40,192 nt of DNA from Bacteroidota bacterium (lineage in GTDB: Bacteria; Bacteroidota; Bacteroidia; Flavobacteriales; Flavobacteriaceae): NCBI GenBank assembly GCA_009936675.1, contig JAACDY010000172.1:1-40192 (forward strand). Direction: 5' to 3'. Position 1 is the first letter of the stretch; the number at the start of each line of letters is the position of its first letter. This document shows positions 24,151 to 31,581 of the stretch, piece by piece. A program made the position numbers and the translations under genes. The notes beneath the pieces were generated by a model. It worked only from the letters and a program-made list of their open reading frames with translations, was not told the DNA's origin and did no database searches.

Positions 24151-25029
24151 ATGAGCCAACTGTCGGAAGAAAAATTCAATAAACGAAGACTGATTTCCAC
24201 CTATTTCTCAGTGGTGGTAAGTATTTCTTTGGTACTATTTCTAACCGGTATCATTGGGATTCTGTTGGTCAATTCGAAAAAAGTGGCGGATCACTTCAAG
24301 GAACAAATCGTTATGACAATTTATGTCAAAGACGCTGCCAAAGAAATCGAACTGAAGCAATTGCAAAAAACCCTACGCTTGAACGCCGCGACCAAAAAGG
24401 TCATTTATGTATCCAAAACAGAGGCTTCCAAGAGACACGCCAACGAAATCGGGGAGGACTTTATGGAGTTTCTGGGATACAATCCGTTGCTCAGCTCTAT
24501 AAACGTTTACTTTAAAGCGTCATTTTTGAATCCTGCCGTGGTTTCCAAACTCAGCAAAGACATTACTCTTTACAGCTATGTAAATGAAGTAGTTTACGAT
24601 CGGCCACTGCTTGAGCTATTGGATCAAAACATCAAAAAAATTACATTTTGGATGCTCTTGGCCAGTGGTATCTTCATTCTTGTTGCCGTGCTTCTGATCA
24701 ATAGTTCTATTAGACTGTCGATCTACTCCAAAAGAATGATCATCAAAACCATGCAACTGGTAGGAGCCACCAAAAGCTTTATCCGCAGGCCCTTTATCAA
24801 AACCCACCTATTGATGAGTACTATAGGGGCCATTATTGCCATGTTGGGCATGGCTTTGGTTCTTTATGAAATGGAAAAACGATTTCCCGAATTGCAAATT
24901 TTCGAAAACCCACTGGAACCGGCAGTGGTTTTTGCAGGCGTATTTCTTTTGGGTTTGGGGATCACAATTATAAGTACTTTCTTTGCCACACAACGTTATC
25001 TGAATCTAAAGTCTGACGCAGTAAATTAA
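24151..25029 (+). CDS. ftsX: Cell division protein FtsX (permease-like)
   Basis: A 292-residue membrane protein of the FtsX type: an N-terminal helix (about residues 18-40), an extracytoplasmic domain (IVMTIYVKDAAKEIELKQLQ to SINVYFKAS), then three C-terminal helices, with the FtsX signature RMIIKTMQLVGATKSFIRRPF just after the second helix. FtsX pairs with the ATPase FtsE to regulate cell-wall hydrolases at the septum; ftsE is not in this window. It heads the plus-strand run ftsX, DUF3098, uppP, truB. Confidence 0.9.
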   Translation: MSQLSEEKFNKRRLISTYFSVVVSISLVLFLTGIIGILLVNSKKVADHFKEQIVMTIYVKDAAKEIELKQLQKTLRLNAATKKVIYVSKTEASKRHANEIGEDFMEFLGYNPLLSSINVYFKASFLNPAVVSKLSKDITLYSYVNEVVYDRPLLELLDQNIKKITFWMLLASGIFILVAVLLINSSIRLSIYSKRMIIKTMQLVGATKSFIRRPFIKTHLLMSTIGAIIAMLGMALVLYEMEKRFPELQIFENPLEPAVVFAGVFLLGLGITIISTFFATQRYLNLKSDAVN

Positions 25030-25038
25030 TCTTTTAAG

Positions 25039-25284
25039 ATGAGTGACCCGACACCAAAAAAAGAACTCTTGTTCAGCAAAAGAAATTATCGTTTTTTGCT
25101 CCTCTCCATAGCAGTGATTGCCTTGGGTTTTATCCTTATGGCGGGAGGCGGTAGCGATGACCCTAATGTTTATAACCCAGAAATTTTTAATTTTCGCAGA
25201 ATCAGATTGGCACCCACCATCGTTCTGACAGGCTTTGGATTGGCCATTTATGCCATCTTAACGCCCTCAAAAAAAAGTAAATGA
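25039..25284 (+). CDS. DUF3098 small membrane protein
   Basis: An 81-residue protein with two membrane helices (about residues 15-34 and 56-75) and the DUF3098 loop DDPNVYNPEIFNFRRIRLAPT. Function is unknown. It sits between ftsX (9 bp upstream) and uppP, whose ATG overlaps its TGA stop (ATGA), an arrangement suggesting a role connected with the cell envelope. Confidence 0.9.
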   Translation: MSDPTPKKELLFSKRNYRFLLLSIAVIALGFILMAGGGSDDPNVYNPEIFNFRRIRLAPTIVLTGFGLAIYAILTPSKKSK

Positions 25285-26069
25285 GTGCGCTAGAAACATT
25301 GATTCTTGGAGTCGTTCAAGGTCTAACTGAGTTTTTACCGGTCTCCTCTAGCGGACATTTGGAATTGGTCAAGGCCATTTTCGGAAGTGATTATGAACAA
25401 CAACAGGGCTTGTTGGTCACCATCACCCTCCATGCTGCAACTGCTTTCAGCACCATTTTTGTGTTCAGAAAAGACATCGCATTGATCCTTTCCGATTTAT
25501 TGTATTTTAAAAAAGGGGAGAGTTTGAATTTCAGCATGAAAATTATTCTTTCCATGATACCAGCGGTGATCATCGGTCTTTTTTTTGAGGGTTTCATCGC
25601 CTCTCTTTTTGATGGTAAAATCGCTCTGGTTGGAGCCATGTTGATGATTACGGCCTTGCTTTTGATTTTGGCAGATCGGGTCAATGAAAACAACAAAAAA
25701 TTGAATTACACCAAAGCATTCTCCATAGGTGTGATCCAAGCCATTGCCATTCTTCCCGGAATTTCGAGGAGTGGAGCCACCATCGCACTGGCCGTTTTGC
25801 TGAAGATTGATCGTGACAAAGCCGCCCAATTTTCTTTCCTCATGGTCATTCCATTGATTCTGGGAAGTATGGCCAAAAGCATAATGGATGGAGACCTGAG
25901 TCAAGAAAATACAGCACTGCTTCCTTTGTTGGTAGGTTTTGTTAGTGCTTTCATTACGGGAGTTGTTGCTTGTCGTTGGATGATTGCTCTTGTAAAAAAA
26001 AGCCAGCTCAAATCCTTTAGTATATACTGTGTCGCGGTGGGGGTAATTGCTATTCTTTTTAGTTTGTGA
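25281..26069 (+). CDS. uppP: Undecaprenyl-diphosphatase
   Basis: A 262-residue BacA/UppP membrane phosphatase that recycles undecaprenyl diphosphate for peptidoglycan and glycan synthesis. Both family motifs are present: VVQGLTEFLPVSSSGHLELV (residues 11-30) and the second LPGISRSGATIALA. About eight helices. It overlaps DUF3098 by ATGA and is followed by truB one base after its TGA. Confidence 0.95.
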   Translation: MSALETLILGVVQGLTEFLPVSSSGHLELVKAIFGSDYEQQQGLLVTITLHAATAFSTIFVFRKDIALILSDLLYFKKGESLNFSMKIILSMIPAVIIGLFFEGFIASLFDGKIALVGAMLMITALLLILADRVNENNKKLNYTKAFSIGVIQAIAILPGISRSGATIALAVLLKIDRDKAAQFSFLMVIPLILGSMAKSIMDGDLSQENTALLPLLVGFVSAFITGVVACRWMIALVKKSQLKSFSIYCVAVGVIAILFSL

Positions 26070-26070
26070 C

Positions 26071-26769
26071 ATGAATTTATCACTTGAATCCATCTTGGAG
26101 GGTCAGCTTTTGTTGGTGGACAAACCACTGGAATGGACATCTTTTCAAGTGGTCAACAAATTGAGGTGGGCTTTAAGAGCAAAATACCAGCTTAAAAAAC
26201 TTAAGGTGGGGCATGCAGGAACCCTAGATCCATTGGCCACGGGACTCTTACTGATCTGTACTGGGAAAATGACCAAAAAAATCAGTGAAATACAAGCCCT
26301 TGAAAAAGCCTATACCGGAACCATTACCCTAGGAGCCACCACTCCCTCCTACGATCTCGAAACAGCCATAGATCAAAATTTCTCCATCGATCACATCACC
26401 AAACCGCAGTTGAATGCGGTTAGGGAAAAGTTTAAAGGCGAAATTGACCAATACCCACCCATTTACTCTGCCATAAAAAAAGAAGGGAAGCGCTTGTATG
26501 AATGCGCCAGAAAAGGAGAGAAAACAAAAATTGAGTCGAGAAAAGTTACCCTTTACGCCTTTGATTTCATACAAATCGACCTTCCTCAAGTGCACTTTCA
26601 TGTCCGCTGTTCAAAAGGAACATACATCAGATCCTTGGCCCATGATTTTGGCCAAGCATTAGAATCTGGAGCACATTTGAGTCAATTGAGAAGAACAGCC
26701 ATAGGTGCTTATACTGTGGAAGATGCTCTTACCCCCAATCAAATCACAGAGAAACTAGACGGAATATAA
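26071..26769 (+). CDS. truB: tRNA pseudouridine(55) synthase
   Basis: A 232-residue TruB that makes pseudouridine 55 in the tRNA T-loop. The catalytic motif KVGHAGTLDPLATGLLLICTG holds the active-site Asp; also LLLVDKPLEWTSFQVVNKLR at the N-terminus, YPPIYSAIKKEGKRLYECAR and CSKGTYIRSLAHDFG. I prefer ATG 26071 (MNLSLESILEG) to the upstream start inside uppP. Unlike the Rlu-type gene at 1809-2570, its active site is intact. Confidence 0.95.
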   Translation: MNLSLESILEGQLLLVDKPLEWTSFQVVNKLRWALRAKYQLKKLKVGHAGTLDPLATGLLLICTGKMTKKISEIQALEKAYTGTITLGATTPSYDLETAIDQNFSIDHITKPQLNAVREKFKGEIDQYPPIYSAIKKEGKRLYECARKGEKTKIESRKVTLYAFDFIQIDLPQVHFHVRCSKGTYIRSLAHDFGQALESGAHLSQLRRTAIGAYTVEDALTPNQITEKLDGI

Positions 26770-26826
26770 TCTAGGGATGAACCTATAGTCCTTGATTTTT
26801 AATAATTTTGTATAAATCATTTGATT

Positions 26827-27822
26827 ATGGAACTCACCTCAGAAGAGGTATCGAAAAGATTGGATCAAAAGGGATACTTGGATTTAGAGATTCCCGAAGG
26901 GCTCGATTTGGTTTCAGCTATCAAACAACTCAAAAAAGAAAAAAAGGCGGTTTTGCTGGCGCACTACTATCAAGAAGCCGAAATTCAAGAGTTGGCCGAC
27001 TATCTGGGCGACAGCCTATATCTGGCCCAAGCGGCAGAAAAGGTAGCGGCTGATATGATTGTTTTTGCTGGAGTTCACTTTATGGCCGAAACGGCTAAAA
27101 TCATCAATCCCACCAAAAAAGTTATTCTTCCAGATTTGAACGCAGGCTGTTCGCTGGCCGACTCATGCCCCCCTCATGATTTTAAGAAATTTATTGACCA
27201 ATACCCCGGTGCGCATGTAGTGACTTATATTAATTGCTCAGCAGAAATAAAAGCCTTGAGTAGCATTGTATGTACTTCGAGCAATGCCTTAAGGGTCATT
27301 GATTCCATCCCCGAAGGAGAGACCATTATTTTTGCTCCCGACAAAAACTTGGGACGTTATCTAATCAAGCAAACCGGAAGGGATATGATCCTATGGGATG
27401 GATCATGTATTGTACATGAAGCATTTTCCTTTGAAAGAATTGTAACTCTTGCCAAGGAAAACCCCACAGCCAAATTCATCGCCCATCCCGAAAGTGAATC
27501 TCAAGTGCTTGACATTGCTCATTATATCGGCTCAACTTCTGGCTTGTTAAACTTCGTGGAAAAAGATTCCGCACATAGCTTTATCGTGGCTACCGAAGCA
27601 GGAATTCTTCACGAAATGAAAAAACGCTGTCCCGAAAAAACCTTTATCCCTGCACCAGTGGAGGATGAAACTTGCGCTTGCAGTGAATGTGCCTTTATGA
27701 AACTCAATACACTGGAGAAATTATACCTGTGTTTGGAGCATGAGCAGCCCGAAGTAAAATTATCTGAAAGCCTTATAGAAAAAGCCAAACTTCCCATTAC
27801 CAGAATGTTAAAGCTCGGCTAA
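26827..27822 (+). CDS. nadA: Quinolinate synthase
   Basis: A 331-residue NadA that condenses iminoaspartate with dihydroxyacetone phosphate to quinolinate using a 4Fe-4S cluster. Motifs include AVLLAHYYQEAEIQELADYLGDSL, GVHFMAETAKI, DLNAGCSLADSCP, VCTSSNA, FAPDKNLGRY, AHPES and the CACSECAFMKLNTLEKLY cysteine segment. ATG 26827 is preferred to the TTG two codons upstream. It opens a complete de novo NAD block with nadB (3 bp later) and nadC. Confidence 0.95.
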   Translation: MELTSEEVSKRLDQKGYLDLEIPEGLDLVSAIKQLKKEKKAVLLAHYYQEAEIQELADYLGDSLYLAQAAEKVAADMIVFAGVHFMAETAKIINPTKKVILPDLNAGCSLADSCPPHDFKKFIDQYPGAHVVTYINCSAEIKALSSIVCTSSNALRVIDSIPEGETIIFAPDKNLGRYLIKQTGRDMILWDGSCIVHEAFSFERIVTLAKENPTAKFIAHPESESQVLDIAHYIGSTSGLLNFVEKDSAHSFIVATEAGILHEMKKRCPEKTFIPAPVEDETCACSECAFMKLNTLEKLYLCLEHEQPEVKLSESLIEKAKLPITRMLKLG

Positions 27823-27825
27823 AAT

Positions 27826-29382
27826 ATGGATACCAATATACTCGTCATAGGCAGTGGTATTTCCGGATTGACCTATGCCATCAAAATGGCAGAGCAGAAT
27901 CCTAGTCTCGAAATCGTTATGATTTCAAAAAACAGTCTCCTAGAAAGCAATACCCGATATGCCCAAGGAGGAATCGCAGTAGTCTCCAACTTTCAAAAGG
28001 ATTCTTTCGACAAACACGTTGAAGATACGATGATTGCCGGAGCAGGGGAATGTGACAAGGAGGTGGTTGAATTTGTCGTAAAAGAGGGGCATGAACGCCT
28101 CCAAGAATTGATCGATTGGGGGACTCACTTTGACAAACAAAAAAATGGTTTACACCTCACCCAAGAAGGGGGACATTCTGAAAAAAGAATTGTACACCAC
28201 AAAGACAAAACTGGACTTGAAATCCAGAAATCCCTGATCCGTAAAATCAAAACTTTTTCCAACATCTCTCTTTTGGAAAACCACACCCTCGTTGACCTGA
28301 TTACCGACCACCATAGTGGAAGCCATTATCAAAGATGTTACGGAGCCTATGTGATTTCCAATTTAGAACAAGAGATTATTAAAATTTCAGCTCAAATCAC
28401 CGTCCTCAGTACAGGAGGTGCCGGACAGCTTTTCTCTCATACGACCAATCCCGAAAATGCTACGGGAGATGGCTTGGGGGCCGCCTACAGGGCCAAAGTG
28501 TATATGGAGGGGCTGCCATTCGTTCAGTTTCACCCTACTGCACTTTATCCTAAAATCAACGGAAATACATTTTTGATTTCAGAGGCTGTTCGTGGAGAAG
28601 GAGCCATTCTTAAAACCGTTTCTGGTAAAAGATTCATGACCGAAAATCACCCTAAGGCCGAACTTGCTCCCCGAGATATCGTGGCTCGATCCATAGCAGA
28701 AGTGGTCAACGAAACTGGAGATGACTATGTTCTTTTGGATTGTCAAGCCGTCAGCGAAAAAGAATTCGAAAATCAATTCCCTACCATTAAAGAAAACTGT
28801 CAAAAAGTTGGAATCAATCCCCCAAAAGATTCCATTCCAGTGATCCCTGCCGCTCACTATTTTTGTGGAGGTGTCAGTGTGAATCACTATGGAGAAACAA
28901 GACTAAAAGGCTTGTACGCCATTGGAGAGTGTAGCCATACAGGCCTTCACGGTGCCAATCGTCTGGCTTCAAATTCACTGTTGGAATCCCTAGTGTTTTC
29001 TCATCGGGCGGCACTCAATTCTCTCGATCAAATGAAGGAAGATTTACCCCCAAAAGAATTCTACCTCCAGCTACCAGAATGGAAAGAGGAACACTATATC
29101 TCCAATGAAAAAATCAGTGCTATTGGTCGAATGAAAAAGCAATTACAAAACTTAATGACCGCTAAAGTGGGGATTTTTAAAACCTCATTAGGACTGACTG
29201 AGGCTGAAATGGAGTTAAAAAATATTTTCTCGGAAACCCAAGACATTTACCGACAAAATAAATTGACCTTGGGAATTTGTGAGTTGAGGAATATGGTCAG
29301 TGTGGCCTATTTGATGATCAAACAGTCCCAAGACTTAAAACATAACAAAGGAGTTTTTTACAATCAAGACTACGTTGAATAA
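27826..29382 (+). CDS. nadB: L-aspartate oxidase
   Basis: A 518-residue flavoprotein of the fumarate reductase/aspartate oxidase family, oxidising aspartate to iminoaspartate. The FAD motif is ILVIGSGISGLTYAIKMA (residues 5-22). Others are SNTRYAQGGIAVV, VLSTGGAGQLFSHTTNPENATGDGLGAAYRA, FVQFHPTALY, the RGEGAILKTVSGKRFM region and GLHGANRLASNSLLESLVF near the C-terminal third. It lies 3 bp after nadA and overlaps the nadC start. Confidence 0.95.
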   Translation: MDTNILVIGSGISGLTYAIKMAEQNPSLEIVMISKNSLLESNTRYAQGGIAVVSNFQKDSFDKHVEDTMIAGAGECDKEVVEFVVKEGHERLQELIDWGTHFDKQKNGLHLTQEGGHSEKRIVHHKDKTGLEIQKSLIRKIKTFSNISLLENHTLVDLITDHHSGSHYQRCYGAYVISNLEQEIIKISAQITVLSTGGAGQLFSHTTNPENATGDGLGAAYRAKVYMEGLPFVQFHPTALYPKINGNTFLISEAVRGEGAILKTVSGKRFMTENHPKAELAPRDIVARSIAEVVNETGDDYVLLDCQAVSEKEFENQFPTIKENCQKVGINPPKDSIPVIPAAHYFCGGVSVNHYGETRLKGLYAIGECSHTGLHGANRLASNSLLESLVFSHRAALNSLDQMKEDLPPKEFYLQLPEWKEEHYISNEKISAIGRMKKQLQNLMTAKVGIFKTSLGLTEAEMELKNIFSETQDIYRQNKLTLGICELRNMVSVAYLMIKQSQDLKHNKGVFYNQDYVE

Positions 29383-30235
29383 TTTTTACAACACCTATAA
29401 AAACGCAATCGATCGCTTTATTGATCAAGCCCTTGAAGAAGACATTGAGGGGGGCGACCACAGTAGCGATGCCTGCTTTGATGATGGTTTAAAAAGAGAG
29501 GCTGTATTGAAGGTCAAGGACAATTGTATCATCGCCGGTATCACATTGGCGCAAAAGATTTTCCATCGACATGACCCGTCATTGAACCTAAGTCCACTGT
29601 GTAAGGAGGGGGAGAAGTTGGAACCCGGGGCAGTGGCCTTTCGGATCGAGGGGAAAGCCAAGTCCCTATTGTCCTCCGAACGATTGGTACTGAACTGCAT
29701 GCAGAGAATGAGTGGGATCGCTACCCTATCCCATCAACTCAGTCACAAGATAAGACACACCAAGTGTAAAATTCTAGACACCCGCAAGACCACACCAGGA
29801 TTCCGTTATCCCGAAAAATGGGCGGTTACCATAGGCGGTGGTTACAACCACCGGATGGGTTTGTTCGATGCCATTATGATCAAGGATAACCACATCGATT
29901 TTTGTGGTGGACTCCCCCAAGCCTTGGAAAAAACCAAAGCTTATTTAACAGAAAATAGTCTGGAAATACCTGTCATCGTAGAAGTAAGAAACGGATTTGA
30001 AATCGATCAGGTGATGAATTTTCCCTGGGTAAAAAGGATTCTACTGGACAATATGTCTCCCAAAATATTGATGGAACATGTCCAAAAGATCGATGGTGAA
30101 TTTGAGACAGAAGCCTCGGGAAATATAATTGCGGACAACTTAGTCTCCTATGCCGAAACAGGCGTGGATTATGTGTCCATGGGTGCCCTCACCTATGCCG
30201 CAATCCCTATTGATTTGAGTTTAAAAGCCGTATAA
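29375..30235 (+). CDS. nadC: Nicotinate-nucleotide diphosphorylase (carboxylating)
   Basis: A 286-residue quinolinate phosphoribosyltransferase, third step of de novo NAD synthesis. Motifs: ALEEDIEGGDHSSDAC, RLVLNCMQRMSGIATL, LDTRKTTPGFRYPEKWAV, GGGYNHRMGLFDAIMIKDNHI, VEVRNGFE and a late GVDYVSMGALTYAA. The start is the TTG at 29375, which overlaps the last codons of nadB; no ATG is available before the conserved N-terminal region. Confidence 0.95.
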   Translation: MNNFYNTYKNAIDRFIDQALEEDIEGGDHSSDACFDDGLKREAVLKVKDNCIIAGITLAQKIFHRHDPSLNLSPLCKEGEKLEPGAVAFRIEGKAKSLLSSERLVLNCMQRMSGIATLSHQLSHKIRHTKCKILDTRKTTPGFRYPEKWAVTIGGGYNHRMGLFDAIMIKDNHIDFCGGLPQALEKTKAYLTENSLEIPVIVEVRNGFEIDQVMNFPWVKRILLDNMSPKILMEHVQKIDGEFETEASGNIIADNLVSYAETGVDYVSMGALTYAAIPIDLSLKAV

Positions 30236-30245
30236 AGTTTCCCTC

Positions 30246-30262
30246 TATATTTGCTATATTTG
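30246..30262 (+). promoter_or_regulatory. Tandem -7 boxes upstream of pyrH
   Basis: Two TATATTTG octamers (30246-30253 and 30255-30262), 9 bp apart, each fit TAnnTTTG. They lie 15-24 nt before the pyrH ATG at 30277, in the 41-bp gap after nadC. No clear -33 TTG accompanies either box. Confidence 0.4.
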
Positions 30263-30276
30263 TGGAATTCCAAGCT

Positions 30277-30984
30277 ATGAAATACAAAAGAATCCTTCTA
30301 AAATTGAGTGGTGAAGCACTGATGGGACATCAAAACCATGGGATCGATCCCGTGAGACTGAACGAGTATGCTACCGAAATCAAGGAAATCCAAAAAACAG
30401 GTACAGAAATCGCCATCGTCATTGGTGGAGGAAATATTTTCAGAGGTGTCTCGGGAGCCAGTAAGGGAATGGATAGAGTTCAGGCTGATTATATGGGAAT
30501 GCTTGCCACTGTAATTAATGGTTTGGCATTGCAAAGTGCATTGGAAAACAATGATGTTCCGACCAGACTTCAGACGGCCATCAAAATCGAGGCCATTGCA
30601 GAACCTTTCATCAAAAGAAGGGCCACCCGTCATCTAGAAAAAGGGAGGGTCGTTATTTTTGGTTCTGGGACCGGAAATCCCTATTTCACTACCGATTCTG
30701 CAGCAGTATTACGGGCCATAGAAATCAATGCCGATGTAATATTGAAAGGAACTAGAGTAGATGGCATCTACAATGAAGACCCCGAAAAAAATAAATCTGC
30801 TGTCAAGTTTGATAAACTGTCATTCGACGAGGTTTTAAAAAAGGGACTCAAAATTATGGATACTACTGCTTTTACATTGAGTCAAGAAAACAAACTACCC
30901 ATCATAGTCTTTGATATGAATACCAAAGGAAACCTCATCCGAATTATCAAAGGTGAAAATATAGGAACCCGAGTTGATCTTTAA
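30277..30984 (+). CDS. pyrH: UMP kinase
   Basis: A 235-residue amino-acid-kinase-fold UMP kinase converting UMP to UDP. Motifs: YKRILLKLSGEALMG (residues 3-17), IAIVIGGGNIFRG, ADYMGMLATVINGLALQSALE, FGSGTGNPYFTTDSAAVLRAIE and LKGTRVDGIYNEDP. ATG 30277 gives the usual length of about 235 residues; an upstream GTG at 30262 overlaps the promoter boxes. It is followed by frr after 12 bp, the common pyrH-frr pairing. Confidence 0.95.
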   Translation: MKYKRILLKLSGEALMGHQNHGIDPVRLNEYATEIKEIQKTGTEIAIVIGGGNIFRGVSGASKGMDRVQADYMGMLATVINGLALQSALENNDVPTRLQTAIKIEAIAEPFIKRRATRHLEKGRVVIFGSGTGNPYFTTDSAAVLRAIEINADVILKGTRVDGIYNEDPEKNKSAVKFDKLSFDEVLKKGLKIMDTTAFTLSQENKLPIIVFDMNTKGNLIRIIKGENIGTRVDL

Positions 30985-30996
30985 ATTGTTATCAAA

Positions 30997-31551
30997 ATGA
31001 ATGAAGAAATCATAATCATCACCGAAACAGCAAAAGAGAGCATGGATCTGTCTATCAAACATTTGGAAAAAGAATTGCTCAACATCAGAGCAGGAAAGGC
31101 GAATCCCATTATGTTAAACGCTGTCATGGTGGAATATTACGGAACTCCCACTCCCCTGAATCAAGTGGCCAACGTCAATACACCCGATGGAAGAACCCTG
31201 AGCATTCAACCTTGGGAAAAGGCGTTATTACCCGAGATTGAAAAAGGGATATTACAAGCCAATTTGGGCTTTAACCCAATGAACAATGGAGAATCTTTGA
31301 TCATCAGTATCCCTCCATTGACAGAAGAACGCAGAAGAGAATTGGTCAAATTGGCAAAAGCAGAGGCTGAAAACGCAAAAATCGCCATCAGAAACGTACG
31401 AAAAGATGCCAACAACGAAATCAAAAAAACCGATACATCCGAAGACCTCCAAAAAAACGCTGAAATAGACATTCAAGAATTAACGGATCAATACATCACC
31501 AAAGTAGACGAAATTCTTAACGTCAAGGAAAAAGAAATATTAACTGTATAG
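30997..31551 (+). CDS. frr: Ribosome recycling factor
   Basis: A 184-residue RRF, which with EF-G splits post-termination ribosomes. The helical arm and hinge are evident: LEKELLNIRAGKANPIMLNAVMVEYYGTPTPLNQVANV, then LSIQPWEKALLPEIEKGI, SIPPLTEERRRELVKLAK and IRNVRKDANNEIKK. It follows pyrH by 12 bp and precedes the MMPL gene by 30 bp. Confidence 0.96.
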   Translation: MNEEIIIITETAKESMDLSIKHLEKELLNIRAGKANPIMLNAVMVEYYGTPTPLNQVANVNTPDGRTLSIQPWEKALLPEIEKGILQANLGFNPMNNGESLIISIPPLTEERRRELVKLAKAEAENAKIAIRNVRKDANNEIKKTDTSEDLQKNAEIDIQELTDQYITKVDEILNVKEKEILTV

Positions 31552-31581
31552 TATGCCCAAGACTGGTGGTGGCTCTTGATA

